This document shows, piece after piece, positions 1-6,192 of a stretch of DNA of 7,125 nucleotides. The stretch is from an uncultured bacterium (lineage in GTDB: Bacteria > Bacillota > Clostridia > Lachnospirales > Anaerotignaceae): the NCBI GenBank assembly GCA_905214825.1, contig CAJMNV010000101.1:1-7125 (forward strand). Direction: 5' to 3'. Position 1 is the stretch's first letter; every line of letters starts with the position of its first letter. The notes beneath the pieces were generated by a model. The model was not told where the DNA came from and ran no database searches. It worked only from the letters and a program-made list of their open reading frames with translations. A program made the position numbers and the translations under genes.

Positions 1-51
1 GCTGTTTAGTTTTCAAGGAACAGTCTTGCTGTTTTTCTTTTCGAATTCAGC
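1..51 (-). promoter_or_regulatory. rRNA operon leader with boxB-like hairpin and boxA antitermination motif
   Basis: Read on the minus strand, the left edge of the window carries TGTTCCTTGAAAACT (positions 22 to 8). This is very close to the boxA-containing leader motif found just upstream of 16S rRNA genes in Bacillus and Clostridia. Immediately before it is a small inverted repeat, AACAG-CAAGA-CTGTT (33 to 19), placed like a boxB stem-loop. Such leaders recruit Nus factors so that RNA polymerase resists Rho and pausing while it transcribes rRNA. The tandem TTGACA promoters directly upstream support this reading. The rRNA gene itself is not in the window, so its presence to the left is inferred. 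A tRNA-only operon is a less likely alternative. Confidence 0.75.
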
Positions 52-57
52 TCGTTT

Positions 58-86
58 ATTCTATCAAGCTGTTTTCTTTTTGTCAA
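58..86 (-). promoter_or_regulatory. rrn promoter P1 (sigma-A type)
   Basis: On the minus strand there is a perfect -35 TTGACA (86-81), a 17-bp spacer and a -10 TAGAAT (63-58). The expected start, about 7 nt downstream, falls on a G near position 51. Initiation with GTP is typical of growth-regulated rRNA promoters in Firmicutes. An inverted repeat AAGTAC/GTACTT with an A-tract loop (85-104) abuts the -35 and sits in the UP-element position. This is the promoter closest to the rRNA leader. Confidence 0.8.
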
Positions 87-138
87 GTACTTTTTTTCGT
101 ACTTTTTAAAGTTTTTTTCCGAAAAGTTTTGCTCAGCC

Positions 139-167
139 ATCTTATCAAATATTTTTCCGTTTGTCAA
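139..167 (-). promoter_or_regulatory. rrn promoter P2 (sigma-A type)
   Basis: On the minus strand there is a -35 TTGACA (167-162), a 17-bp spacer and a -10 TAAGAT (144-139). It lies 81 bp upstream of P1. Its spacer matches the P1 spacer at 11 of 17 positions, including the same TTGA just before the -10, which suggests the two arose by duplication. The predicted start (about 132) is again a G. A-tracts lie just upstream of the -35. Confidence 0.78.
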
Positions 168-214
168 GCATTTTTTTACTTTTTTAAACACTTTTTTCGA
201 TAAGATGTTTTATT

Positions 215-242
215 ATTTTAACACATCATTTTAAAATGTCAA
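215..242 (-). promoter_or_regulatory. rrn promoter P3 (sigma-A type)
   Basis: On the minus strand there is a -35 TTGACA (242-237), a 16-bp spacer and a -10 TAAAAT (220-215), located 75 bp upstream of P2. The predicted first base lies in an A-rich stretch rather than on a G. If it is used, its control may therefore differ from P1 and P2. Confidence 0.65.
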
Positions 243-318
243 GTCTTTTTTTAACTTTTTTATTTTTGATGTGTTTTGTCATTGCTTTGTCATTGCACTT
301 TTGCAGTGACATTTATAT

Positions 319-346
319 ATTTTACATGTTATTTTTATTTTGTCAA
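319..346 (-). promoter_or_regulatory. rrn promoter P4 (sigma-A type), most upstream
   Basis: On the minus strand there is a -35 TTGACA (346-341), a 16-bp spacer and a -10 TAAAAT (324-319), located 104 bp upstream of P3. Upstream of it are long A-tracts (about 347-375 on the minus strand) that could act as an UP element. It starts just after the terminator at 393-435, so it opens a new transcription unit. The 16-bp spacer and TAAAAT are shared with P3. Confidence 0.65.
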
Positions 347-392
347 CATATTTTTACAACTTTTTTTGTTTTTTTATCCGTACATTCCAATC

Positions 393-435
393 AAAAAAAT
401 AAAACGTTTTTCAAAAACCTTGAAAAACGTTTTAT
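393..435 (-). terminator. Rho-independent terminator of the small spore-protein gene
   Basis: A 16-bp perfect inverted repeat (399-414 with 420-435) has a 5-nt loop. On the minus strand it is followed by seven U residues (399-393). There is no T-run on the plus-strand side, so it acts in the minus direction. It begins 15 bp after the stop codon at 450 and insulates the upstream genes from the rRNA promoters. Confidence 0.88.
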
Positions 436-449
436 CTTCATCCTAGCTC

Positions 450-593
450 TTATGCTTTTGTTTTATTCATTTTCTGTTGTTTATTACTTTTTTTGTTCTG
501 TTCCAAGCTGTATTCCTGTGCAAACTCTGTTCTGTTTAACCCATTCATATTTTTTTCCTGTTTTTTTTCATTTTGTTTTTTCATATTATCCAT
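450..593 (-). CDS. Small Lys/Asn/Gln-rich protein, probable gamma-type SASP-like spore protein
   Basis: This is a 47-residue ORF with ATG at 593-591 and TAA at 452-450. A strong RBS (GGGAGG, 607-602) sits 7-8 nt before the start. The protein has no membrane segment and is rich in Lys, Asn and Gln. Its middle reads RTEFAQEYSLEQNKK, which resembles the TEFASE plus Gln/Asn-rich unit of gamma-type small acid-soluble spore proteins such as Bacillus SspE. Those proteins are stored in the spore core and degraded by the GPR protease at germination to supply amino acids. The gene has its own sigma-G-like promoter ending 53 bp upstream and a terminator 15 bp downstream, so it is probably a monocistronic forespore gene. 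The gene call is well supported by the RBS, promoter and terminator. The SASP assignment rests on one short motif plus context, and the protein could be another small spore protein. Confidence 0.8.
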   Translation of the reverse strand: MDNMKKQNEKKQEKNMNGLNRTEFAQEYSLEQNKKSNKQQKMNKTKA

Positions 594-646
594 TGATAGA
601 ACCTCCCAGACATACTTTTTTTGCAACCTTTTACTGTTTGCAAAAT

Positions 647-675
647 TAGTATGACCTTATTTTTCAGTTCTATAC
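647..675 (-). promoter_or_regulatory. Sigma-G (forespore) type promoter for the small spore-protein gene
   Basis: On the minus strand there is a -35 GTATA (675-671), a 17-bp spacer and a -10 CATACTA (653-647). CATACTA is the consensus -10 of the Bacillus/Clostridium forespore factor sigma-G, and the spacing and -35 also fit. The -35 lies within the last codons of the EcsC-family gene. The start would be near 640, giving a leader of about 47 nt before the ATG at 593. No sigma-A promoter is visible at this spot. Confidence 0.7.
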
Positions 676-1439
676 TTTCCTTTTTTTCTCAAATATCTTT
701 TTTGATATTTCAAATTTGCATACTTTTGTATTTTATGATAAATCAAAGGATTGACTACCCCGCCAACAATCCCAACAATCGGAATACCTTGTATAAACTT
801 TGCTGTCAACATACCAAATGCCAAAGCATCTGCCGCTTTTTCAATCTCTTTTTTCTTATCATATATCGGTATAGATTTTTCCATAATCCATCTATCCAAC
901 TTTTCATTTGCTTCTATTTGTAAATCATCTTTTCCCATAGCACCACAAATCAACCATAACAAAAATATTTTTTCTTCTTCCTTTTGGTAATCAAATCCAT
1001 AACAAGCAGCCGTTTCATATAAACCCTTTAACAGCATACCAATGAAAATCGGAATATCTGGCAAACCAATCCCCAACGTTCCCAAGCCAACCCCTTCCAA
1101 TGTTGTCAGTATCGTATTGAAATTTCCTTTTTGACCGCCTTTTTGTTTCAATTTTTTCCAAGATTGTTTTGTTGGTGCTTTTTGCATACGAAATTCATTC
1201 ACATCATATTCTAAAACCAAATCATTTGATATTGTTTTTTCTATCCAACCATTTCCCTTTTCAAACATCATAAAAAATGCTTTCCCAAAAGCAGACTTCA
1301 AACTATCCGCTAATTTTTGCGGTATTTTTTCTTCTATTTTTTGTTTCCATACAAATTGTTTTTCTTTTCTCATTCCCTGCAAAAATTTTTCTTCTTTTTT
1401 CAATAACTTGTCCCATTCTGTTTCAAATATTGGTTTCAT
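657..1439 (-). CDS. EcsC-family protein
   Basis: This is a 260-residue protein read from ATG at 1439. The frame stays open upstream to an ATG at 1481, but that codon lies in the terminator hairpin. The ATG at 1439 has a good RBS (GGGAGAAG, 1449-1442), so the shorter form is chosen. The family is recognised from the Gly-rich apolar segment GLGTLGIGLPDIPIF (about residues 118-132), which is followed by a helical YETAACYGFDY block. A second apolar segment, GIPIVGIVGGVVNPLIY, occurs near residues 218-234, and the tail is very basic. EcsC-type proteins are named after the third gene of the Bacillus ecs locus, whose ABC transporter (EcsAB) affects secretion and intramembrane proteolysis. The role of stand-alone EcsC proteins is unknown, and no transporter genes are adjacent here. 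The apolar segments suggest membrane association. No clear promoter lies between it and the floA terminator, so expression may come from readthrough or from a promoter inside floA. Confidence 0.85.
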   Translation of the reverse strand: MKPIFETEWDKLLKKEEKFLQGMRKEKQFVWKQKIEEKIPQKLADSLKSAFGKAFFMMFEKGNGWIEKTISNDLVLEYDVNEFRMQKAPTKQSWKKLKQKGGQKGNFNTILTTLEGVGLGTLGIGLPDIPIFIGMLLKGLYETAACYGFDYQKEEEKIFLLWLICGAMGKDDLQIEANEKLDRWIMEKSIPIYDKKKEIEKAADALAFGMLTAKFIQGIPIVGIVGGVVNPLIYHKIQKYANLKYQKRYLRKKGKYRTEK

Positions 1440-1457
1440 ATATCTTCTCCCTTTTCT

Positions 1458-1494
1458 AAAAAAACCGAATAAAATGAGCAATCATTTTATTCGG
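1458..1494 (-). terminator. Rho-independent terminator of nfeD-floA
   Basis: A 13-bp perfect stem (CCGAATAAAATGA, 1465-1477, paired with 1482-1494) has a 4-nt loop. On the minus strand it is followed by seven U residues (1464-1458). It begins about 10 bp after the floA stop. A shorter TCTTTT follows on the plus strand, so it may work weakly in both directions. It lies between floA and the ecsC start, so it should limit cotranscription of the two. Confidence 0.9.
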
Positions 1495-1503
1495 TCTTTT
1501 GCG

Positions 1504-2514
1504 TTATAATTTTTTTGGTTCATCTTTTTTGATAATACCACTAAAATCTGTTTTACCAAAATTCTGTTTCATATCTGTATCTGCCTGCACATTTTGCAAA
1601 CGAAAATAATCCATAACACCCAAATTGCCATTACGCAATGCATCTGCGATTGCCATTGGCACTTCTGCCTCTGCCTCCACAACTTTTGCCTTCATTCTTT
1701 CCACTTCTGCTTTCATCTCTTGTTCTTTTGCAATCGCCGTGGCTCTACGTTCTTCTGCTTTTGCCTGTGCAATCTGTTTGTCTGCCTCTGCTTGTTGTAT
1801 TTGCAAATGTGCCCCAATATTTCTGGCAATATCCACATCAGCAATATCAATGGATAGTATTTCAAATGCAGTACCATTATCCAAACCCTTGGCAAGTACC
1901 GTTCTGGAAATCAAATCAGGATTTTCCAAAACACTCTTATGACTTTGTGAAGAACCAACTGTTGTCACAATCCCCTCGCCCACTCTTGCAATAATCGTTT
2001 CCTCTCCAGCACCGCCGACCAATCGACTCAAATTTGCACGCACTGTCACTTTTGCAATCACTTTCACTTCAATGCCATCTACTGCAACCGCAGAAATCCA
2101 AGGTGTTTCAATAATTTTTGGTGTAACACTCATACGCACAGCCTCAAATACATTACGTCCCGCCAAATCAATGGCAGCCGCACGTTCAAAAGACAAATCC
2201 AAATTTGCTCTATGTGCGGCAATCAATGCATCTACCACATTATCCACATGTCCACCCGAAAGCAAATGTGACTCTAACTGATTGGTATTTACGTCCATAC
2301 CTGCTTTTTGTGCTTTTATCAAAGGACGAATAATGTTATCTGGACGCACACGACGCAAACGCATACCCACCAATGAAAACATATTGACTTTCACCCCTGC
2401 AGAAATCGCAGAAATCCACAACCCCAAAGGTACAAAACTCAAAAACACAATCAACAAGACCAATACCACAATAATCGGCATCACAAATGACAAAACATCA
2501 AACCCACCATGCAT
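1504..2514 (-). CDS. floA: Flotillin-like protein FloA
   Basis: This is a 336-residue protein, close to the roughly 330 residues usual for Bacillus FloA (YqfA). An apolar membrane hairpin or helix (residues about 7-36) is followed by an SPFH/band-7-like region. Next comes an Ala/Glu/Lys-rich coiled coil (about 238-285, with AEADKQIAQAKAEERR), then the conserved tail motif GNLGVMDYFRLQNVQAD. Flotillins assemble into functional membrane microdomains and influence membrane fluidity, signalling and protease complexes. The start is taken as ATG at 2514. The frame also opens at a GTG (2523), but GGGGTG (2528-2523) is placed to be the RBS of the ATG, and it overlaps the end of nfeD. The nfeD stop is at 2522-2520, only 5 bp before this ATG, so translation is probably coupled. 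The NfeD-flotillin pair is a conserved operon, which makes the assignment secure. Confidence 0.95.
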   Translation of the reverse strand: MHGGFDVLSFVMPIIVVLVLLIVFLSFVPLGLWISAISAGVKVNMFSLVGMRLRRVRPDNIIRPLIKAQKAGMDVNTNQLESHLLSGGHVDNVVDALIAAHRANLDLSFERAAAIDLAGRNVFEAVRMSVTPKIIETPWISAVAVDGIEVKVIAKVTVRANLSRLVGGAGEETIIARVGEGIVTTVGSSQSHKSVLENPDLISRTVLAKGLDNGTAFEILSIDIADVDIARNIGAHLQIQQAEADKQIAQAKAEERRATAIAKEQEMKAEVERMKAKVVEAEAEVPMAIADALRNGNLGVMDYFRLQNVQADTDMKQNFGKTDFSGIIKKDEPKKL

Positions 2515-2519
2515 AAAAA

Positions 2520-2996
2520 TCACACCCCTATTTGTTCTTCATATTTTTTCACTGTCACCGTTTTTCCTTGTATGTTTGTTACAATCACTGTTTCGTTTTT
2601 ATCAATAAAATCTCCTTCTGAGCACACATCAACCGTCTGTTCTCTAAATTTCGCAACACCATATGGTTGCAATGTTGTTTTTGTAACACCAATTCTTCCA
2701 TTTAAATCTTGTAATATACTTTCGTCAAAATCTTTTGCCTCTTGTTTATCATTTAGTATCACTTTTTGATAAACACCGCTTCTTTTCACCATTACAAGCA
2801 ACAATATAAACACACCAATCAAAATCACAACCGTTATCAAAAATGCAACCATTCCATATATATTGGCAACAAGCAATCCCATTCCCAGCAAAAAAATACC
2901 ACCCAATATACCAAATATACCAAATCCAGGTATCAGCATTTCTGCAAAAACAAGCACCAATCCAACCAAACAAAGTAAAATAATCCATGCCAGCAT
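2520..2996 (-). CDS. NfeD-family membrane protein, flotillin partner
   Basis: This is a 158-residue protein starting at ATG 2996, preceded by an excellent RBS (AGGAGG, 3010-3005). The frame extends upstream to 3077, but that part covers the promoter and RBS and is not translated. The N-terminal half is membrane-embedded: a helix at about 3-22, a Gly-rich hydrophobic stretch at about 25-46 containing PGFGIFGILGG, and a helix at about 49-70. The soluble C-terminus (about 95-151, with LNGRIGVTKTTLQPYGVAKF) has the pattern of the NfeD OB-fold domain. This is the short NfeD form, lacking the ClpP-like protease domain. It corresponds to Bacillus YuaF, or to the C-terminal part of YqeZ. Such proteins act with flotillins in membrane microdomains, and floA follows directly here. 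Confidence 0.9.
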   Translation of the reverse strand: MLAWIILLCLVGLVLVFAEMLIPGFGIFGILGGIFLLGMGLLVANIYGMVAFLITVVILIGVFILLLVMVKRSGVYQKVILNDKQEAKDFDESILQDLNGRIGVTKTTLQPYGVAKFREQTVDVCSEGDFIDKNETVIVTNIQGKTVTVKKYEEQIGV

Positions 2997-3039
2997 CAAA
3001 TCGTCCTCCTTTTTTGTTGATTGATATGTTTTTGTAAAA

Positions 3040-3068
3040 ATTATACCATAGTTAAAGACATTTGTACA
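3040..3068 (-). promoter_or_regulatory. Sigma-A promoter (extended -10) of nfeD-floA
   Basis: On the minus strand there is a perfect -10 TATAAT (3045-3040) with an extended TGG immediately before it. A 17-bp spacer separates it from a weak -35 TGTACA (3068-3063, 4 of 6 consensus bases). The start would fall near 3033, giving a leader of about 37 nt before the nfeD ATG. The Bacillus counterpart is controlled by sigma-W, and I see no sigma-W-type TGAAAC/CGTA pair here. Confidence 0.75.
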
Positions 3069-3104
3069 TAAAATCAAAAAACTTTCAAAAATGTATCAGA
3101 ATCA

Positions 3105-3379
3105 TCATTTTTCTATCATCGTCATCTGTACCAGTATCCGATGACTGGCTTTTCTGTTCGCAGAACATATTTGATTAAACTTCATAATATTATCAATCAT
3201 ATGTTCGATTTTTTTAGTTTTATTTTTATATTTTTTGCAATATCTCATAATGTATCGCCATGATGAATGATAACCGATTGGTAATATATTTTTTCTTTTT
3301 TTCCATTTATCCGCCAAATACAAGTGTTTTTACGCCAATTATAGAAAATGCCACCAAACAAAATATCCATTTTTTTCAT
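3105..3379 (-). pseudogene. Decayed LysM-domain gene, yneA-like, divergent from lexA
   Basis: No single frame encodes a normal protein, but three successive minus-strand frames join into one recognisable short LysM protein. After ATG at 3379, a frame one base off gives a membrane segment, WIFCLVAFSIIGVKTLVFGG, ending in TAA at 3309-3307. The next frame gives YYQSVIIHHGDTL, a TGA stop (3247-3245), then DIA. The third frame gives KKYKNKTKKIEHMIDNIMKF, followed by NQICSAN and HRILVQ, ending at 3105. GDTLWDIA is the classic LysM opening, so the TGA is most simply TGG (Trp) changed to TGA. Restoring one A to the run of six after GC rejoins DIAKKYKNK. A membrane anchor plus one LysM, divergent from lexA, is the layout of YneA, the SOS-induced cell-division suppressor. 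At least four lesions and no good RBS indicate a dead gene. The identification is from recalled family patterns, not an alignment. Confidence 0.68.
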
Positions 3380-3455
3380 TTTTTGTTTTATATCATTTTG
3401 TGTTTTGTTTGTTCTGTTTGTCTCATATATACAAACATATATTCTATTTTGTTTT

Positions 3456-3485
3456 ATCATAAAAAAATATATATTCTTTTGTTAA
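3456..3485 (-). promoter_or_regulatory. Divergent promoter remnant facing the LysM pseudogene
   Basis: On the minus strand there is TTAACA (3485-3480), an 18-bp spacer and TATGAT (3461-3456), each 5 of 6 against the sigma-A consensus. It points leftward into the decayed yneA-like gene, with a start near 3449. The LexA operator at 3504-3517 lies 18 bp upstream of its -35. The region is so AT-rich that chance cannot be excluded. Confidence 0.4.
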
Positions 3486-3503
3486 CATTTTTTCATTTTT
3501 TTA

Positions 3504-3517
3504 CGAACGTATATTTG
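3504..3517. promoter_or_regulatory. LexA operator (SOS box)
   Basis: CGAACGTATATTTG matches the Bacillus palindrome CGAACATATGTTCG at 11 of 14 positions, with an intact left half CGAAC. Its right edge overlaps the -35 element of the lexA promoter (3515-3520), so bound LexA would block RNA polymerase. This is the usual arrangement for lexA autoregulation. The site also sits between lexA and the divergent LysM pseudogene. Confidence 0.75.
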
Positions 3518-3543
3518 ATTTTGTACCACCCCTATGTTATATT
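3515..3543 (+). promoter_or_regulatory. Sigma-A promoter of lexA-nadE
   Basis: There is a -35 TTGATT (3515-3520), a 17-bp spacer and a -10 TATATT (3538-3543), the latter preceded by an extended TGT. Transcription would start near 3550, giving a leader of about 55 nt before the lexA ATG at 3606. The -35 overlaps the LexA operator, which supports SOS-controlled expression. Confidence 0.7.
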
Positions 3544-3605
3544 AGTATAAAGGAAATGATTTAAATTATAAATTTTTCATAAAATACAGATAAGGAAGTG
3601 AAACC

Positions 3606-4217
3606 ATGACAGATTTATCCGCAAAACAACAACAAATATTAGACTATATGAAATCCGAAGTACGAGAAAAAGGTTATCCACCTTCTGTACGTGAAATATG
3701 CCAAGCTGTTGGATTAAAATCCACATCAACCGTACATGGACATCTGGCAAGGTTAGAAAAAAAAGGGTTCATTCGTCGCAACCCCACAAAACCACGTGCC
3801 ATCGAAATTTTAGATGGTTCTTCTAACAAAACACAAACCAGAGAAATGGTACAAGTTCCCATCGTTGGTAATATCACCGCAGGCACACCCATTCTTGCTA
3901 TTGAAAATATCGAAGATACATTCCCTGTTCCCTTAGACTATGTCAAAAACGATAGTGTGTTTATGTTACACGTTCATGGGGATAGTATGATAGAAGCAGG
4001 TATTTTTGACAAAGATTTGATATTGGTACGCCAGCAAAACACTGCCGATAATGGAGATATTGTTGTCGCACTCATAGAAGATTATGCAACAGTCAAAACA
4101 TTCTATAAAGAAAATGATTTTATACGCTTGCAACCACAAAATTCTTCCATGAACCCCATCATTGTACGAGATGTAACCATTTTGGGCAAAGTCATTGGCT
4201 TATTCAGAAAATTCTAA
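3606..4217 (+). CDS. lexA: LexA, SOS transcriptional repressor and self-cleaving protease
   Basis: This is a 203-residue protein, the normal length for Firmicute LexA. The N-terminal winged helix-turn-helix (about 1-65) contains GYPPSVREICQAVGLKS and STVHGHLARLEKKGFIRR. The C-terminal S24 peptidase domain has the cleavage bond Ala92-Gly93 (GNITAGTP), catalytic Ser127 (HVHGDSMIEAG) and Lys164 (DYATVKTFY), all intact. LexA represses DNA-repair and division-arrest genes. RecA filaments on single-stranded DNA trigger its self-cleavage and induce the SOS response. The ATG at 3606 follows an AAGGAAGTG RBS (3592-3600). An operator overlaps its promoter, so it should repress itself. nadE follows after 15 bp with no terminator between them. 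Confidence 0.98.
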   Translation: MTDLSAKQQQILDYMKSEVREKGYPPSVREICQAVGLKSTSTVHGHLARLEKKGFIRRNPTKPRAIEILDGSSNKTQTREMVQVPIVGNITAGTPILAIENIEDTFPVPLDYVKNDSVFMLHVHGDSMIEAGIFDKDLILVRQQNTADNGDIVVALIEDYATVKTFYKENDFIRLQPQNSSMNPIIVRDVTILGKVIGLFRKF

Positions 4218-4232
4218 GGAGTGAAATTTATT

Positions 4233-6173
4233 ATGTACGGTTTTATCAAAGTCGGTGCAGCTGTACCCAAACTACACCTTGCTGACTGCATTGCAAATCA
4301 ACAAGAAATCATACAAATCATAAAACAAGCACAACAAAAAGGCGTGCAAGTATTGACTTTTCCGGAACTTGCGCTCACCGGATATACTTGTGGTGATTTA
4401 TTCTTCCAATTACCACTACTTTCTGCGGCAGAAAATGCCATCGCCGAAATCGCAAAAGCCACACAACAAATTGATATGCTCATTGCCATTGGTGTGCCTG
4501 TTTTAGCAGATAACCAAGCATTCAACTGTGTCGCATTATTGCATAAAGGACATATATTAGGTCTTGTACCCAAAACATTCATTCCCAATTACAGCGAATT
4601 TTATGAGGAACGTTGGTTTGCTTCTGCAAACGATGTATTGCATGAACAAATCACATTTGCAGGACAATGTGTTCCCATCGGTGCAGATTTATTATTCACT
4701 GCCCAAAACATTCCTTTTTTAAAAATCGGTGTAGAAATCTGTGAAGATTTGTGGGTACCTATTCCCCCCAGCTCTTACCAAAGTTTATACGGTGCAACAC
4801 TCATTTTGAATGCTTCTGCCAGCAATGAATTGGCATCAAAACCAACTTATCGCACACAGCTGGTATCACAACAATCTTCCCGCTGTATCTCTGCCTATGT
4901 TTATGCTTCTTCCGGCATTGGTGAATCCACACAAGATGCTGTATTCAGCGGACATAGTATGATTTGTGAAAACGGTACATTGCTTTGCCAAACAGAACTT
5001 TTTTCCAGAGAAAGCCAAATTATCTGTACTGACATTGACTTAGAAGTCATTGCTAATGAACGTCGTCGGCATACAACCTATATGGCACAACTTTCACAAA
5101 ATGATGCAAAACGCTTTTACAGAGAAATTACATTCCAATTATCTGAACCAAAAGCCCCAACATTCGACCGTTTTGTATCCAAATCCCCATTCATACCACC
5201 AGCCAATGCAGATTTAGATACACGCTGTCAAAATTTGTTCCAAATACAGGTCACTGGATTGGCAAGACGTATGGAGCATACCCATACCGAAACACTGGTG
5301 ATTGGCATATCTGGCGGTTTGGACTCCACACTTGCATTATTGGTCGCTGTCAAAGCTTGTGATTTCTTAAATATCCCAAGAACCCATGTATTAGGTGTTA
5401 CCATGCCGGGATTTGGCACAACAGACCGCACATACCAAAATGCATTGGAATTGATGCGTCGTTTGGGCATACAAACAAAAGAAATTTCCATCAAAGATGC
5501 CGCATTGCAACATTTTGCAGACATCGGACATGACCCCTCTATCCATGATGTCACATATGAAAACACACAAGCCAGAGAACGCACACAAATTCTCATGGAT
5601 TTGGCAAATAAAACAAATGGGCTTGTTGTTGGCACAGGTGATTTATCAGAATTGGCATTGGGTTGGGCAACATACAATGGCGACCATATGTCTATGTATG
5701 GTGTCAATGCAAGCGTCCCCAAAACATTGGTGCAAACGCTTGTGCGTTGGATTGCCACATCACAAACATTTGATAAAACCACAGCATCTATTCTATTGGA
5801 CATCATTGATACACCCATAAGCCCAGAACTTTTGCCACCTGACAAAAATGGCAATATTCATCAAAAAACAGAAGACCTTGTAGGGCCTTATGAACTACAT
5901 GATTTTTTCTTGTATTATATTTTACGTTTTGGGTTCCGTCCTGCAAAGGTATTGTTTTTGGCAGAAAATGCTTTTGGTACACAGTATGACAAACAAACAT
6001 TATGCAAATGGCTGAAAAACTTCTATCGCCGTTTCTTTATACAGCAATTCAAACGTTCTTGTCTGCCTGACGGCCCAAAAGTTGGGGCTTTGTGCCTTTC
6101 CCCTCGTAGTGATTGGCGTATGCCCACCGATGCCCACAGCCGCATTTGGTTGGAAGAAGTAGAAAAATTATAA
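4233..6173 (+). CDS. nadE: Glutamine-dependent NAD+ synthetase
   Basis: This is a 646-residue two-domain enzyme for the last step of NAD+ synthesis: nicotinic acid adenine dinucleotide plus ATP plus glutamine gives NAD+. The N-terminal nitrilase-fold glutaminase domain (about 1-280) has the triad Glu45 (TFPELALTGY), Lys114 (LVPKTFIPNYSEF) and Cys170 (GVEICEDLW). It frees ammonia, which is channelled to the synthetase. The C-terminal synthetase domain has the pyrophosphate-binding loop SGGLDS (360-365) and the conserved GTGDLSELALGW and NASVPKT blocks. The length fits the long bacterial form such as that of Mycobacterium. The frame opens at GTG 4221, but AAGGAGTG (4216-4223) is the RBS and the ATG at 4233 lies 9 nt after it, so that ATG is chosen. 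It begins 15 bp after the lexA stop and is probably cotranscribed with it. A terminator follows at 6193-6229. Confidence 0.97.
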   Translation: MYGFIKVGAAVPKLHLADCIANQQEIIQIIKQAQQKGVQVLTFPELALTGYTCGDLFFQLPLLSAAENAIAEIAKATQQIDMLIAIGVPVLADNQAFNCVALLHKGHILGLVPKTFIPNYSEFYEERWFASANDVLHEQITFAGQCVPIGADLLFTAQNIPFLKIGVEICEDLWVPIPPSSYQSLYGATLILNASASNELASKPTYRTQLVSQQSSRCISAYVYASSGIGESTQDAVFSGHSMICENGTLLCQTELFSRESQIICTDIDLEVIANERRRHTTYMAQLSQNDAKRFYREITFQLSEPKAPTFDRFVSKSPFIPPANADLDTRCQNLFQIQVTGLARRMEHTHTETLVIGISGGLDSTLALLVAVKACDFLNIPRTHVLGVTMPGFGTTDRTYQNALELMRRLGIQTKEISIKDAALQHFADIGHDPSIHDVTYENTQARERTQILMDLANKTNGLVVGTGDLSELALGWATYNGDHMSMYGVNASVPKTLVQTLVRWIATSQTFDKTTASILLDIIDTPISPELLPPDKNGNIHQKTEDLVGPYELHDFFLYYILRFGFRPAKVLFLAENAFGTQYDKQTLCKWLKNFYRRFFIQQFKRSCLPDGPKVGALCLSPRSDWRMPTDAHSRIWLEEVEKL

Positions 6174-6192
6174 ATCCTTTTTGAGGCATGAT

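Noticed and set aside
6..191. 61-codon minus-strand ORF in the left-hand region
   Set aside because: It overlaps rrn promoters P1 and P2 and the boxA leader, has no RBS, and its Lys/Phe-rich product comes from poly-A/T tracts.
236..649. 137-codon plus-strand ORF that looks very hydrophobic
   Set aside because: It is a T-rich shadow. It lies antisense to two rrn promoters, a terminator and the small spore-protein gene, and has no RBS.
2515..2523. GTG at 2523 as the start of floA
   Set aside because: It overlaps the GGGGTG that serves as the RBS for the ATG at 2514, and that ATG gives a length and N-terminus like other FloA proteins.
3121..3167. Small inverted repeats (CCAGT/ACTGG, GTCATC/GATGAC, TGTTC/GAACA) suggesting a structured RNA
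   Set aside because: The stems are 5-6 bp, mutually exclusive, without a following U-tract, and are explained by the decayed LysM reading frame.
3194..3207. Second LexA-box-like sequence, CAATCATATGTTCG, 12 of 14 matches
   Set aside because: It lies within the LysM pseudogene coding remnant (codons for IEHMID) and far from any promoter, so it is probably chance. It would be worth a binding test only if the 3504 site is confirmed.
3260..3550. 96-codon plus-strand ORF upstream of lexA
   Set aside because: It is low-complexity Phe/Ile-rich translation of T-tracts, covers the lexA promoter and operator, and has no RBS.
5228..5854. 208-codon minus-strand ORF inside nadE
   Set aside because: It is antisense to the conserved synthetase domain of nadE, with no RBS and no recognisable domain.
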